DNA of 39,885 bases from positions 1 through 39,885 of the forward strand of contig JAKCCV010000026.1 of NCBI GenBank assembly GCA_021838785.1, in the 5' to 3' direction. Source of the DNA: Acidobacteriota bacterium. Lineage in GTDB: Bacteria > Acidobacteriota > Terriglobia > UBA7540. The position numbers and the translations under genes were made by a program. Within the stretch, counting starts at the first letter, position 1, and the number at the start of each line of letters is the position of its first letter. Positions 16,892 through 24,904 of this stretch are shown here, piece after piece. The notes beneath the pieces are model-generated. The model saw only the letters and a program-made list of their open reading frames with translations. It had not been told where the DNA came from and made no database searches.

Positions 16892-19800
16892 TCAGAAGCT
16901 GAATCTCCCTTCTATGTCAACGGTCCGAGAGCCGAGAGCGTTCATCGCCGTGCCAAAATACGGGTCGAGGATGTTGTTGTCCACGTTGGTAAGGTTCAGG
17001 GAGTTGAAGAGGTTGTAGAAATTGGCGCGGATTACGAATCTGGCGTTTTCACCCAAAGCCTTCGTATTCGGCAATCCAAAAGCCTTGCTCAGCGTTGCAT
17101 CCAAGTCGAAGTAGCGGGGGCCTCGCTCGGAATTCCTTGCAACGCCCGGTGCCGGCGGGATCGGGCCGGTCTGAGGAAAGTTCGGGCCGACGACGAATGA
17201 CGGCGGAGCAAAGTAAGCGAGCCCACCCTTGGGGAAATTGCCCCCTTTCGTCATAAACGTTTGGTTGCTGTAGTTACTCGTGGCCCCGCCCAAGTAGGCC
17301 GTGGGTCGCATCGTGCAAGTAAAACCTCCCGCATTGCCGTTAATAACGGCATTACAGGTGTTGCCGTTGTTGTAAATTGCGTTCCAGGGGAAACCCGAGT
17401 GCGCATTGAGGATCCCACCGAGAGTCCACCCTCCCGCAACCTTCTCAAGCCAGTTGTTGCTTCCGCGGAAAATCTTCGGAGACCAGATGCCCCAAGCTTT
17501 GAAGGCATGGGTCACGTCGTAATCGCACGGACCGTAGGCCGCAGTGGGGTTCCACTCATACTGACTCACAGAGTAAGGCTGCGAACCCTCGTCCAGGCAT
17601 CGGCTGTAACGGTAGGACGCGTCCACCTCGAAGGTGTTGGAAAAGCGGTGTTGAATTCCCGTCAGCAGGGCATTGAAATTCCCGTTGGCATTGTCGTCAT
17701 AGTAGTCAACAAAGTTCACCATCGGGTTCTGAGGTACTAATCCCGCCTCGAGAAGAACCAGGTTGTATTGCCGCACAAAATGGTGAGACGAACTGCCTTG
17801 ATAACCCACCGTGCCCACCCAGTTTCCTCCGAAATCATATTGAGCCTCCAGCGAGTAGTCCTCCGTATAAGGGGTCGAGAAATGGGCAGGGAATCCCGTC
17901 ACCGTAACCGGCGCGCCCGTGGTCGGGAGATTATTGGGGCCAAAAGTCGTGATGGCGCTCGGATTGGGGGGATAGTCAAAAGAGTGAATGTTGCTGGGGA
18001 CGGCATAGACGACTGCAAAACTGGTGATGTTGGACACGAAGGGCGGGTTAAAGCGTCCGTTCGTCGTGATGGCTTCCTCTTCTCCGTTGTAGCCGATCCC
18101 GTACCCGCCGCGAAGTACAAGCCGGTTCCCGAAGTTGTGGCCGGCGAAGGAACGCGGGCTCCATGCAAACCCGAATTGCGGGCCAAAATTGGCTTTGTCG
18201 GCCTGCCACAGGTTCCCTCCAAGCCGCAGACGCATCCCGGTCAGGATATCTGACCCGGAACCCAGAACGAGCGTGCTCTGGTTGCCAGCCTTTGCATGAA
18301 GTGGTCCGAAATAGTCCCAGCGCAATCCCATATTGAGGGTGAGGTTGGGCCTGAGCTTGTAATTGTCCTGAACAAAAAGCGCGTAGTTGGTGGCTCGGTC
18401 GTCCTTTTGATAATCCGTTGGACGGCCTGTCAGAGGATCAAAATTGGCACAGCACTCCTGGTAGGGGGCGTCGTTGAGGAAGTCCCATAGGTTGCGGAAG
18501 TTGTACTGTGGCCTTGCCGCCCACGGGGCGTCATCGAGGTAAAGCAATCGCGTGACGTTACCCCCAAATTTCAACATGTGCGCGCCTGCCACCTTGGTCA
18601 GCGTATCCTTCACCTCGTAAGTCCATTGGTCGAAAACGCTGGGCCCCGGAGCGCCAAAAGGTTGGAGGCCCGCGCTGCCGATATTGTCGATAGCATCCAC
18701 AGGCAGCCCCCACGGTTCCTGCGGATTCGAATTGATCTCGTTCCAGCGCCAGCCGGCCGCATTCGCCCTTGCCTCATTGAGGAGCGTTGGAGAGAACGTA
18801 TGGTTCCAGAGGATCGTCTCGGCCTGATTCATTTGTGTGTGGTGCCAAAAGTTGGCCGCACGATTAGGACCGTTGAAGAAAGTCTGTGTCACGGGTACCT
18901 TGTAGATCGAGAATGCGACAAGATCTCTCTGCGTGGCGTCGAAGTCCACCCGGCCGCTATATTGCGTGTCGGAAGCCGTGGAGGGGCTGACGGTGTTGAC
19001 GAACATGATGTCCGGAATGCCGTTCAGGCCATTGCCCACACCGGGCGATGTGGTGGTGCCGCCGTAGGTCGGGTCCGGGGTCCCGAGCGGTGTGGTCAGC
19101 GGCGAGCCGACGTTCAGCCCCTCGCCGGCTATGGTCATGCAGTTCACGCCCTCGATAAGGCCAATGGCCGCGCAGTTCACCTTATTCGGGCCTAAGCCGG
19201 TCGGCAAAATCGAGGCGTAGCTCGCGCCTTCTCCGGGGTAGGTAAGAAATCTTGAGGCAATACTTCCCGGAGGCGCCATTTTGTCGAGCTGCGGCGTTTC
19301 GTACCAGCCGGTTCCAAAATTCGTCGAGCTATTGCGCAGTGCTTCATACGAAAAGAAGCCGAACACCTTGTGTTTCCAAATTGGCCCGCCGAGACTTCCA
19401 CCGAACTGGTTGAAGCGTTGGGTGTCCTTCTGCAAGCCGTTATTGGGCCCGCCGGCACTGAAAGGTCCATTCCAGCTCTGGTAGGCATTCAGCCCCGGCC
19501 GATGCACATCAAAAAAGGCGTCGCCATGGTAATGGTCGGTGCCGCTTTTCGAAACCACCTCGATGTGCGCACCGCTGTACCGACCGTATTCAGCGTCGTA
19601 GGCGTTGGAAATGACCTTCACCGCTTGGACAGATTGCTCGCTGGGCGTTACCACGGCGGCGCCTCCCCAGGTTACACTGTCGATGCTCACTCCATTGAGG
19701 GAGATCCCATTCGTCTCATTCTGCGCGCCGTTGGCCACGATTTGAGGGGCATTCTCCGTCTTAAAAATCCCGTCGGCAGCGCCCGAGCCCGACATATTCG

Positions 19801-20350
19801 AACCCGGCAGGCTGTTGGTGCCGCCACCAGCCGATTGTGCGCCGTCGCCGAAAACGCCCGGCGCAAGCTGGGCCAGTTGGAACACGTCCCCGCCAAAGGA
19901 AGGCAAGTCCTGAACCATCCTACTGGTAATCGTTCCCGCGATGGTTCCGCTCTCGGTGTTGATGGTGGGAACGGCCGCGGTCACGGTGACCGATTGGGTC
20001 GGCGATCCCAGCGCGAGGGTCACATTCAGGGCTTGCACTTGTTCGCCCGTCACGTCCAAATCCGAGATGACCTTTTTCTTAAAGCCTGCCTTTTCAACCG
20101 TCATGGAATAATGCCCTGGCAGCAGGGCCACGATGGCGTACCTTCCAGCGGAATCTGTTTGGACCTGTTTCGTCCAAGTCGTCTCAAGGTTGGTCAGTGT
20201 CACGGTCGCGCCCGGGACTGCGCGCCCCTGCGGATCCAATACTGTCCCCTGAATTCCCGCCCGGTATTGCGCGTGCGCCAGCGGGGCAAAACAGACGCTC
20301 AACACCGCCAGAATAATCCAACGACGAACCCCCATCCTGCTGTTTGCCAT
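16892..20350 (-). CDS. TonB-dependent outer membrane receptor, Oar-like, with carboxypeptidase-regulatory domain
   Basis: The product is 1152 residues. Order: signal peptide (RRWIILAVLSVCFAPLAHAQ, ending about residue 28); a CarboxypepD-regulatory beta sandwich (about 30-115; GIQGTVLDPQGRAVPGATVTLTN, DSAGRYAIVALLPGHYSMTVEKAGF); a plug-like region (about 125-250; SGTIAGTITSRMVQDLPSFGGDVFQLAQLAPGV split over this stretch); and a long beta-barrel domain ending in Phe (EGRFSF), the outer-membrane assembly signal. This matches the Oar-like transporters typical of Acidobacteriota, which import oligosaccharides or other large substrates with TonB energy. ATG 20350 follows AGGAGGAAAGGAAC and is preferred over the upstream frame opening (20383). 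There is no SusD homologue nearby. The gene is divergent from the LacI regulator. Confidence 0.92.
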   Translation of the reverse strand: MANSRMGVRRWIILAVLSVCFAPLAHAQYRAGIQGTVLDPQGRAVPGATVTLTNLETTWTKQVQTDSAGRYAIVALLPGHYSMTVEKAGFKKKVISDLDVTGEQVQALNVTLALGSPTQSVTVTAAVPTINTESGTIAGTITSRMVQDLPSFGGDVFQLAQLAPGVFGDGAQSAGGGTNSLPGSNMSGSGAADGIFKTENAPQIVANGAQNETNGISLNGVSIDSVTWGGAAVVTPSEQSVQAVKVISNAYDAEYGRYSGAHIEVVSKSGTDHYHGDAFFDVHRPGLNAYQSWNGPFSAGGPNNGLQKDTQRFNQFGGSLGGPIWKHKVFGFFSYEALRNSSTNFGTGWYETPQLDKMAPPGSIASRFLTYPGEGASYASILPTGLGPNKVNCAAIGLIEGVNCMTIAGEGLNVGSPLTTPLGTPDPTYGGTTTSPGVGNGLNGIPDIMFVNTVSPSTASDTQYSGRVDFDATQRDLVAFSIYKVPVTQTFFNGPNRAANFWHHTQMNQAETILWNHTFSPTLLNEARANAAGWRWNEINSNPQEPWGLPVDAIDNIGSAGLQPFGAPGPSVFDQWTYEVKDTLTKVAGAHMLKFGGNVTRLLYLDDAPWAARPQYNFRNLWDFLNDAPYQECCANFDPLTGRPTDYQKDDRATNYALFVQDNYKLRPNLTLNMGLRWDYFGPLHAKAGNQSTLVLGSGSDILTGMRLRLGGNLWQADKANFGPQFGFAWSPRSFAGHNFGNRLVLRGGYGIGYNGEEEAITTNGRFNPPFVSNITSFAVVYAVPSNIHSFDYPPNPSAITTFGPNNLPTTGAPVTVTGFPAHFSTPYTEDYSLEAQYDFGGNWVGTVGYQGSSSHHFVRQYNLVLLEAGLVPQNPMVNFVDYYDDNANGNFNALLTGIQHRFSNTFEVDASYRYSRCLDEGSQPYSVSQYEWNPTAAYGPCDYDVTHAFKAWGIWSPKIFRGSNNWLEKVAGGWTLGGILNAHSGFPWNAIYNNGNTCNAVINGNAGGFTCTMRPTAYLGGATSNYSNQTFMTKGGNFPKGGLAYFAPPSFVVGPNFPQTGPIPPAPGVARNSERGPRYFDLDATLSKAFGLPNTKALGENARFVIRANFYNLFNSLNLTNVDNNILDPYFGTAMNALGSRTVDIEGRFSF

Positions 20351-20424
20351 GTTCCTTTCCTCCTGCCTTGCGGCATGACCCAAGCCCGACGCTAAAGTTC
20401 TGCTCAGAAGTTGTGATGAACCGT

Positions 20425-20449
20425 ATTACTAAATCGCATTACTAAATCG
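20425..20449. repeat. two direct copies of ATTACTAAATCG
   Basis: ATTACTAAATCG occurs at 20425-20436 and again at 20438-20449, a period of 13 bp. The second copy forms the left part of the LacI-type operator candidate. The first may be an extra half-site for the adjacent regulator. Confidence 0.7.
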
Positions 20450-20455
20450 TTTTCA
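20442..20455. promoter_or_regulatory. candidate LacI-family operator in the divergent gap
   Basis: The minus-strand sequence TGAAAACGATTTAG has the CG-centred pattern of LacI/GalR-family operators (compare TGNAANCGNTTNCA). It sits between the TonB receptor start (20350) and the LacI-family gene start (20616), and about where the receptor transcript would begin given the promoter at 20465-20493. Binding there would block receptor transcription. The palindrome is imperfect (the terminal two base pairs deviate), so the assignment is inferred from pattern and position. Confidence 0.55.
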
Positions 20456-20464
20456 TTCCCCTAG

Positions 20465-20493
20465 CTTGTAGCGTATAATTCTTCGGCTGTCAA
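20465..20493 (-). promoter_or_regulatory. candidate promoter of the TonB receptor operon
   Basis: On the minus strand a perfect -35 TTGACA (20493-20488) is followed by a 17-bp spacer and TACAAG (20470-20465), 4 of 6 to the -10 consensus. Transcription would begin near 20458, inside or just before the LacI-type operator, and run into the receptor gene. Confidence 0.5.
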
Positions 20494-20500
20494 GAATTAT
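20475..20500. promoter_or_regulatory. perfect 9-bp inverted repeat overlapping the divergent promoters
   Basis: ATAATTCTT (20475-20483) and AAGAATTAT (20492-20500) are exact reverse complements around an 8-nt centre. The element overlaps the minus-strand TTGACA and contains a plus-strand TATAAT (20474-20479) that could be the -10 of the LacI gene. It could be a second operator or an early-transcript hairpin. Confidence 0.5.
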
Positions 20501-20615
20501 TTTGGCAGACCCCCACAACCCGGCGGCAGCACCCCAAAATCGCTTTTCCCGGTGCCCGCCGCTTGCGTTGAACGGAGCCTTTAGGAGAAACTCTTTCGTG
20601 CCGGGGAAGAAGAAA

Positions 20616-21719
20616 ATGCGAACTCGTCGTGCCAAGCTCGATTCAACCCAGCCCACCACTGCGGTCAACTTAAAGGACTTGGCGGAGACGCTGGGCCTTT
20701 CTTCGACGACGGTTTCGCTGGTCCTCAATCACTCGCCCATCGCCAACTCGATTCCCGCGCGCACCAAGCGCCGAATTTTTTCTCTCGCCAAGAAGCTTCA
20801 CTACCATCCAAACTTTGTGGCTCGTTCCTTGCGTGCCAAGCGCAGCTACACCATTGGCGTTATGGTTCCCGAGGTAAGCGAAGGTTATGAAGCGATGGTC
20901 CTGAGCGGAATTGAGGATTTCCTGCTGCAGGAAGGCTACTTCTATTTTGTCGTCAGTCATCGTCATCGCCGTGACCTCATTGAAGAGTATCCGCATCTTC
21001 TTCTGGCGCGGTCTATCGAGGGCTTGATCGCCGTGGATACACCCTGCGGAAGGAATCTCCCCGTCCCCGTCGTCGCCGTCTCCGGGCATCGGGAAGTGGA
21101 GAGGGTTACAAACATCGTGTTGGATCATGACAAGGCAGCCGCTCTCGCGGTGGGTCACCTCTTCGACCTGGGGCACCGCAAGATTGCCCTCATCAAAGGA
21201 CAATCGTTCAGCTCCGACACGGAGGTGCGGTGGGCCTCCCTTCGGCTCGCGATGAGTGCGCGAGGCCTTCCATTGGAAACCCTCCTTACCGCCCAGCTTG
21301 AGGGTGACACGCCCTCACCTCAGCTCGGCTATCTGGCCACGAAAAAAATCCTTGCTGCCGGCCTGTCCTTCACGGCACTGATAGCCTTCAATGATGTTTC
21401 CGCGATTGGCGCCATCCGGGCTTTGCGCGAAGCAGGATTCCGGGTGCCCGAGGATGTTTCCGTCGTTGGCTTTGACGATATTCAAAGTGCCGCCTTTCAG
21501 AACCCGGCGCTGACCACAATCCGACAACCGCTTTGGGAGATGGGCCAACTGGCCGCAGAAACCGTGCTTCGGCGCATTGCCAAAGGCGCGAGCGCACCCT
21601 ATTCCCGAACGTTGATGGTCGAGCCTAAACTCGTGGTGCGGGAATCAACCGCGCCGGCTCCGCGGGAGTTACCAACCGTGAGCGAGCGGCCTTCGGCGGC
21701 CTTAGTTGGCAACGGCTAG
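20616..21719 (+). CDS. LacI-family transcriptional regulator
   Basis: The product is 367 residues. The N-terminal LacI helix-turn-helix is clear (VNLKDLAETLGLSSTTVSLVLN, about 16-37), followed by the hinge region (YHPNFVARSLRAKRSYTIGVMVP) and a periplasmic-binding-protein-like sensor domain to about residue 340, with DLGHRKIALIKG, FTALIAFNDVSAIGAIRAL, VPEDVSVVGFDDI and LTTIRQPLWEMGQLAAE. The family binds a sugar or derivative and then releases its operator. The start is ATG 20616 after GGGGAAGAAGAAA; GTG 20598 with TTAGGAG 10 nt upstream is an alternative. It is divergent from the TonB receptor, with an operator candidate between them, and leads into the MFS gene, so it is probably the locus-specific repressor. 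Confidence 0.93.
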   Translation: MRTRRAKLDSTQPTTAVNLKDLAETLGLSSTTVSLVLNHSPIANSIPARTKRRIFSLAKKLHYHPNFVARSLRAKRSYTIGVMVPEVSEGYEAMVLSGIEDFLLQEGYFYFVVSHRHRRDLIEEYPHLLLARSIEGLIAVDTPCGRNLPVPVVAVSGHREVERVTNIVLDHDKAAALAVGHLFDLGHRKIALIKGQSFSSDTEVRWASLRLAMSARGLPLETLLTAQLEGDTPSPQLGYLATKKILAAGLSFTALIAFNDVSAIGAIRALREAGFRVPEDVSVVGFDDIQSAAFQNPALTTIRQPLWEMGQLAAETVLRRIAKGASAPYSRTLMVEPKLVVRESTAPAPRELPTVSERPSAALVGNG

Positions 21720-21825
21720 GCTCGCCGCGACCAACTGACGGCCGGCGACGATTGGCGGAGCACGGAGAGCTACCGGGATCAGCGAACCTGCTGAGTCCCT
21801 TTTGAGCGCAACCTTCACGAAGCCC

Positions 21826-22992
21826 ATGCGCCGGGTTGATTCGATCCTCAATGCGAGCTTTGTCTTGGTGGGCATCGTGACCACGCTCCTTGGGCCCCTC
21901 GTCCCCCTCCTCACCTCGCGCTGGGCGATCACAAACCTTCTGGCAGGGTATTTGTTCACTGCCCAGTTCCTCGGGTCGCTAGCCGGCGTGAGCCTGTCGA
22001 GCCTGCTCACAAGACGATGGGGTTTTCAGAGGCTCTTGGTCGCAGGCACAGTTTTGATGGGCATGGGCGTTGGTACCGTTTGGTTCGCACCCTGGCCGGA
22101 ATCCATCGTCTGCGTCGTCTCCTATGGCATTGGACTGGGTTTGGTGATTCCAACCTCCAACATTCTGATAGCGCAAATTCATCGTTCTCGTCCCTCCGCG
22201 GCGCTCAATACTCTGAACTTTGCCTGGGGGCTCGGGGCCGTGGCGAGTTCTGTTTGGGTGGGCATCCTCACGGTCATGCACGGGGTCGGCATAGGTCTCG
22301 CCTGCTTGGGGGTGGCCATCGTCGCGTCGTCTTTTCTGATTGAGTTCAGCCTCGAGCCTCTCGAGCTGGAATCCGCTCTCGAGCCGCCTCGACCCGCGCC
22401 ACTGGAAGGGCGCAGGCGCAAAAACCTGTTTAGGGCGGTAGCAATTGGGTTGATGTTTTATCTGTATGTGGGAACTGAAAATTCAGTTGCCGGCTGGGTC
22501 GCGGCCTTTGCAAAGCAAGTCATCCACAGGGGACATGGACCCTGGGTCCTGGCGCCGGGCTTCTTTTGGGCGGCGCTGCTGGGCGGACGCGCCATCGCCC
22601 CTGGAATTTTGAAGCGTATTAGCGACCGCGCCCTGCTGATGATTGAATTGCCGGTGGCGGTCGTGGGCATCGCTCTGTTAACGGCCTCCCATTCTATCGG
22701 AATTGTTTTTGCCGCTACGGTAATTGCTGGGGCCGGCTTGGCGATGATCTTCCCAGGAGCCATTGCCATGCTCACCGAACATTTCGGCAAAGCGGCCAGT
22801 CAAGCTGGCGGATTTATGTTCGGCCTCGCGGCGCTCGGAGGTGCGACTCTTCCCTGGGGGGTCGGCTACTTGACGACCCGAACTGGGGACTTTCGCGCCG
22901 GCCTCGCCATACCCTTGGCCGGTGCTTTGGCAATGTGGGTCGTGTTCATTCTCATGGGCACCGCACCCCCTGCAAGGGTTGTCGGAGATTGA
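21826..22992 (+). CDS. major facilitator superfamily transporter
   Basis: About 388 residues and strongly hydrophobic, with roughly twelve membrane segments in two halves. An RRWGFQR-type loop after segment 2 resembles the MFS motif A, and a charged, Pro-rich cytoplasmic loop lies near residues 180-205 (LEPLELESALEPPRPAPLEGRRRK). I infer inner-membrane uptake of the mono- or oligosaccharide released by the locus, since it follows the LacI regulator by about 100 bp and no terminator is visible between them. The start is unsure: ATG 21826 or TTG 21802, neither with a good ribosome site. The substrate is unknown. Confidence 0.85.
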   Translation: MRRVDSILNASFVLVGIVTTLLGPLVPLLTSRWAITNLLAGYLFTAQFLGSLAGVSLSSLLTRRWGFQRLLVAGTVLMGMGVGTVWFAPWPESIVCVVSYGIGLGLVIPTSNILIAQIHRSRPSAALNTLNFAWGLGAVASSVWVGILTVMHGVGIGLACLGVAIVASSFLIEFSLEPLELESALEPPRPAPLEGRRRKNLFRAVAIGLMFYLYVGTENSVAGWVAAFAKQVIHRGHGPWVLAPGFFWAALLGGRAIAPGILKRISDRALLMIELPVAVVGIALLTASHSIGIVFAATVIAGAGLAMIFPGAIAMLTEHFGKAASQAGGFMFGLAALGGATLPWGVGYLTTRTGDFRAGLAIPLAGALAMWVVFILMGTAPPARVVGD

Positions 22993-23002
22993 AGTTCAAG
23001 AT

Positions 23003-23194
23003 ATGTCCATCACCCACCAACTCAGCCGCCGCAGATTCCTCAAGTCCATAAGTAAAACAGTCTTGGTGCCCTCCATCTTCGGCGCTGCCTCTTTCGACGT
23101 CTCCTGCGGGTCGGTCGGCAGAGCCCCTGCACCGCAGGCCACCCTGAGCGACGATCAGCTCATGGGCGCTCTCGAACGCGCCACGGGCCATTGA
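23003..23194 (+). pseudogene. truncated PF10091-type hydrolase gene (signal peptide plus first residues only)
   Basis: The reading frame encodes 63 residues. It has a strong Tat signal (SRRRFLKSISK, then a hydrophobic stretch to about residue 32), a short linker and the sequence LSDDQLMGALERATGH before a stop. The end aligns with the start of the catalytic domain in the two intact paralogues here (NDQLLNMVQEASIRYYWEG and LSPEDEAFLEDVEQRAFRYFWEQ). In those proteins hundreds of residues follow; here TGA comes at once and efp begins 112 bp later. I read it as the 5' remnant of a third PF10091 gene that once followed the MFS gene, 10 bp away. A functional small exported protein is the alternative. 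Confidence 0.65.
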
Positions 23195-23251
23195 CGTGCG
23201 CGCTTAACGGCACTAAAATAAGTTCTCAAGGCTCGTGCAGGAATTAACCCT

Positions 23252-23268
23252 CCAGGTTGCAAACCTGG
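23252..23268. other. perfect hairpin upstream of efp
   Basis: CCAGGTT (23252-23258), GCA, AACCTGG (23262-23268). It lies 38 bp upstream of the efp start, in the probable leader, and could affect efp expression. It resembles a tRNA-Cys anticodon arm, but no cloverleaf can be built around it. Confidence 0.4.
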
Positions 23269-23306
23269 TTCGAGACCTTAACCCCTTTGGAACGAGAGAG
23301 TTTGCG

Positions 23307-23864
23307 ATGAACGCGAATGATTTGCGTCCCGGAATGGTTATCAAACACCAAAACGACCTTTACGCCATCCATAAGGCCGAACACCGCACGCCCGGCAATT
23401 TGCGGGCTTTTGTGCAGGCGCGCATGCGCAATCTCCGAACCGGTGCCATGATTGACCACCGCTTCCGGTCGGAAGATGACGTGGAGCGAGCCGTCATTGA
23501 TGAAGTTGACATGCAATACCTCTACGCAGATGGCGACCAATATTACTTCATGAACACCCAGAATTATGAGCAGATTCACCTTCACAAGGATGTCGTGGGC
23601 GACCGTGTGAACTATCTGGTGCCGGACGTTGTGCTGAAGGTACAATTTTATGAAGGTCGTCCGATTGATATACAGCTTCCCGCGACGGTGGATCTGACGG
23701 TTGTAGAAACCGAGCCTGGCATCAAAGGCGCCTCCGCAACCAACGTCATGAAGCCGGCCAAACTTGAAACGGGCTTGGTGGTCGGCGTTCCCCCCTTTAT
23801 TGGTGAAGGCGAGAAAATTCGGGTGGACACTGCAACCGGCGGCTATCTCGAAAGGGCCAGCTAG
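23307..23864 (+). CDS. efp: translation elongation factor P
   Basis: The product is 185 residues, normal for EF-P. It has the three OB/KOW-like domains: MNANDLRPGMVIKHQNDLYAI with the loop region HRTPGNLRAFVQARMRNLRTG (domain I), DMQYLYADGDQYYFMNTQNYEQIHL (domain II) and VDLTVVETEPGIKGASATNVMKPAKLETGLVVGVPPFIGEGEKIRVDT (domain III, given across that region). EF-P relieves ribosome stalling at proline runs. The loop tip that is Lys34 in E. coli or Arg32 in Pseudomonas is Asn31 here, so the known lysine and arginine modifications cannot occur at this position. The frame is open upstream to 23235, but ATG 23307 gives the family N-terminus. Confidence 0.95.
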   Translation: MNANDLRPGMVIKHQNDLYAIHKAEHRTPGNLRAFVQARMRNLRTGAMIDHRFRSEDDVERAVIDEVDMQYLYADGDQYYFMNTQNYEQIHLHKDVVGDRVNYLVPDVVLKVQFYEGRPIDIQLPATVDLTVVETEPGIKGASATNVMKPAKLETGLVVGVPPFIGEGEKIRVDTATGGYLERAS

Positions 23865-23899
23865 CGCGGCGCGTCGAACACTCCTTTACCATGTCTGGC

Positions 23900-23920
23900 G
23901 GGGCAGGGACATCCCGCCCC
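23900..23920 (+). terminator. strong GC hairpin after efp
   Basis: GGGGC-A-GGG (23900-23908), loop ACAT, CCC-GCCCC (23913-23920), with one bulged A. It lies 36 bp past the efp stop codon in the convergent gap with the 24029-24904 gene. It lacks a T-tract. A second imperfect GC-rich dyad follows near 23925-23955, so the region may be a small interspersed palindromic repeat. Confidence 0.4.
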
Positions 23921-24028
23921 CGCGGCAGCACAGCCAAGACGGCCGCGCCACAAACTCTGCGCAATCTATTTCTGACGTACCGAACCAGCTCGGAAAGGCT
24001 GGCGTGCTTTTCCCCGCGGCTAAGACCC

Positions 24029-24904
24029 TCAGAAAGGAATGTCGCGTTCCGACTCGAACTTGAGACCTTGTGAGGTGAGTTCGTAAAAAGCTTCGTGCCG
24101 ATGCGGCATCGTGTTCTGTTGCACGGCATTGACGTAGGCGGCTTCGTTCACGGATGTCAGAATGACGCGATGGCCCTCGACGGCAAGTTTCCCATCATAG
24201 ACATCTTTTTTCTCCCACAATGGCTTCAAGTGCTGCCCGTCGAAGCCATAGAGAATGGCTGTAAGGCGCGGCTCGGCTTTTCCCGGGCGTGTGCCCCAAA
24301 TGAAAAAGCGAAAGTTCCCGGCGGCATCTGGCGACACCACGGTGTAATTCAGGTTGGTGCGCGGCACAAAATGCGTTACGGCGACGCGGCGAGTGTGGTG
24401 GTCCATGGTTTGATAGAGCGCCACGACATTCACCCGGTCGTATTCGCTCCATCCGATCGAGTAACCCGCGCCGAGAATCTGGCCGCCCTTCCAAGGAGCA
24501 GAAAACGCCGAGCAGTCGTCATAGAACGGGTAGCGCAAGGTTCCGAATTCTCGCTCCAGCTCTCGCCGAACCTCCACGAAGCTGGGCGCGCGGTTCTGAA
24601 TCCAAGTGTCCAAATGGCTGAGCACCAACGCTTGAATTTGGTCCGTGGTGGGTTTGGCCTCGTCGAGCGAAAGGCCGTAAGCTTTTAAGATCAGTTGATG
24701 GACGCGCGCGGGAAGGCCGGCCCGTTGCGGTTTCTTCCTCCGCGCTTCGCCCATGCTGCCGGTCAGCGCGAGCCCCACCACGATGGCCAGCACCCAGGTT
24801 CCGTAAGATGTTCGTGGCCGGGATGGGCCTCTTGCGTCCACGGGGTTACTGACCCTCTTTATCGGAAGTCGCCAACCGCTCAAAAGCTCGGGAAATTTCT
24901 TCAT
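24029..24904 (-). CDS. protein of unknown function with N-terminal membrane segment, overlapping selA
   Basis: I do not recognise the family. The product is 291 residues. A hydrophobic segment (TWVLAIVVGLALTGSMG, about 36-52) suggests a signal anchor or signal peptide. A soluble region follows with an acidic helical part (IQALVLSHLDTW, VEVRRELEREFG) and a beta-rich C-terminal half (FRFFIWGTRPGKAEPRLTAILYGFDG, LAVEGHRVILTSVN). The frame is open to 25081, but ATG 24904 has GAGGATCAGG immediately upstream, so I start it there. It then overlaps the 3' end of selA by 59 bp in another frame, which suggests translational coupling. Whether it has any role in selenium metabolism is unknown. Confidence 0.7.
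   Translation of the reverse strand: MKKFPELLSGWRLPIKRVSNPVDARGPSRPRTSYGTWVLAIVVGLALTGSMGEARRKKPQRAGLPARVHQLILKAYGLSLDEAKPTTDQIQALVLSHLDTWIQNRAPSFVEVRRELEREFGTLRYPFYDDCSAFSAPWKGGQILGAGYSIGWSEYDRVNVVALYQTMDHHTRRVAVTHFVPRTNLNYTVVSPDAAGNFRFFIWGTRPGKAEPRLTAILYGFDGQHLKPLWEKKDVYDGKLAVEGHRVILTSVNEAAYVNAVQQNTMPHRHEAFYELTSQGLKFESERDIPF

Noticed and set aside
19370-20395. Long plus-strand frame (341 codons) opposite the TonB receptor N-terminus
   Set aside because: Its sequence has no recognisable domain and lies antisense to the plug and regulatory domains of the receptor; it results from GC-rich codon composition.
23230-23290. tRNA-Cys-like element upstream of efp: a 5-bp stem with a 7-nt loop showing GCA, followed by GGTTCGAGACC
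   Set aside because: The variable region is missing, the T-stem does not pair over five bases and no acceptor stem can be formed. I keep only the hairpin.
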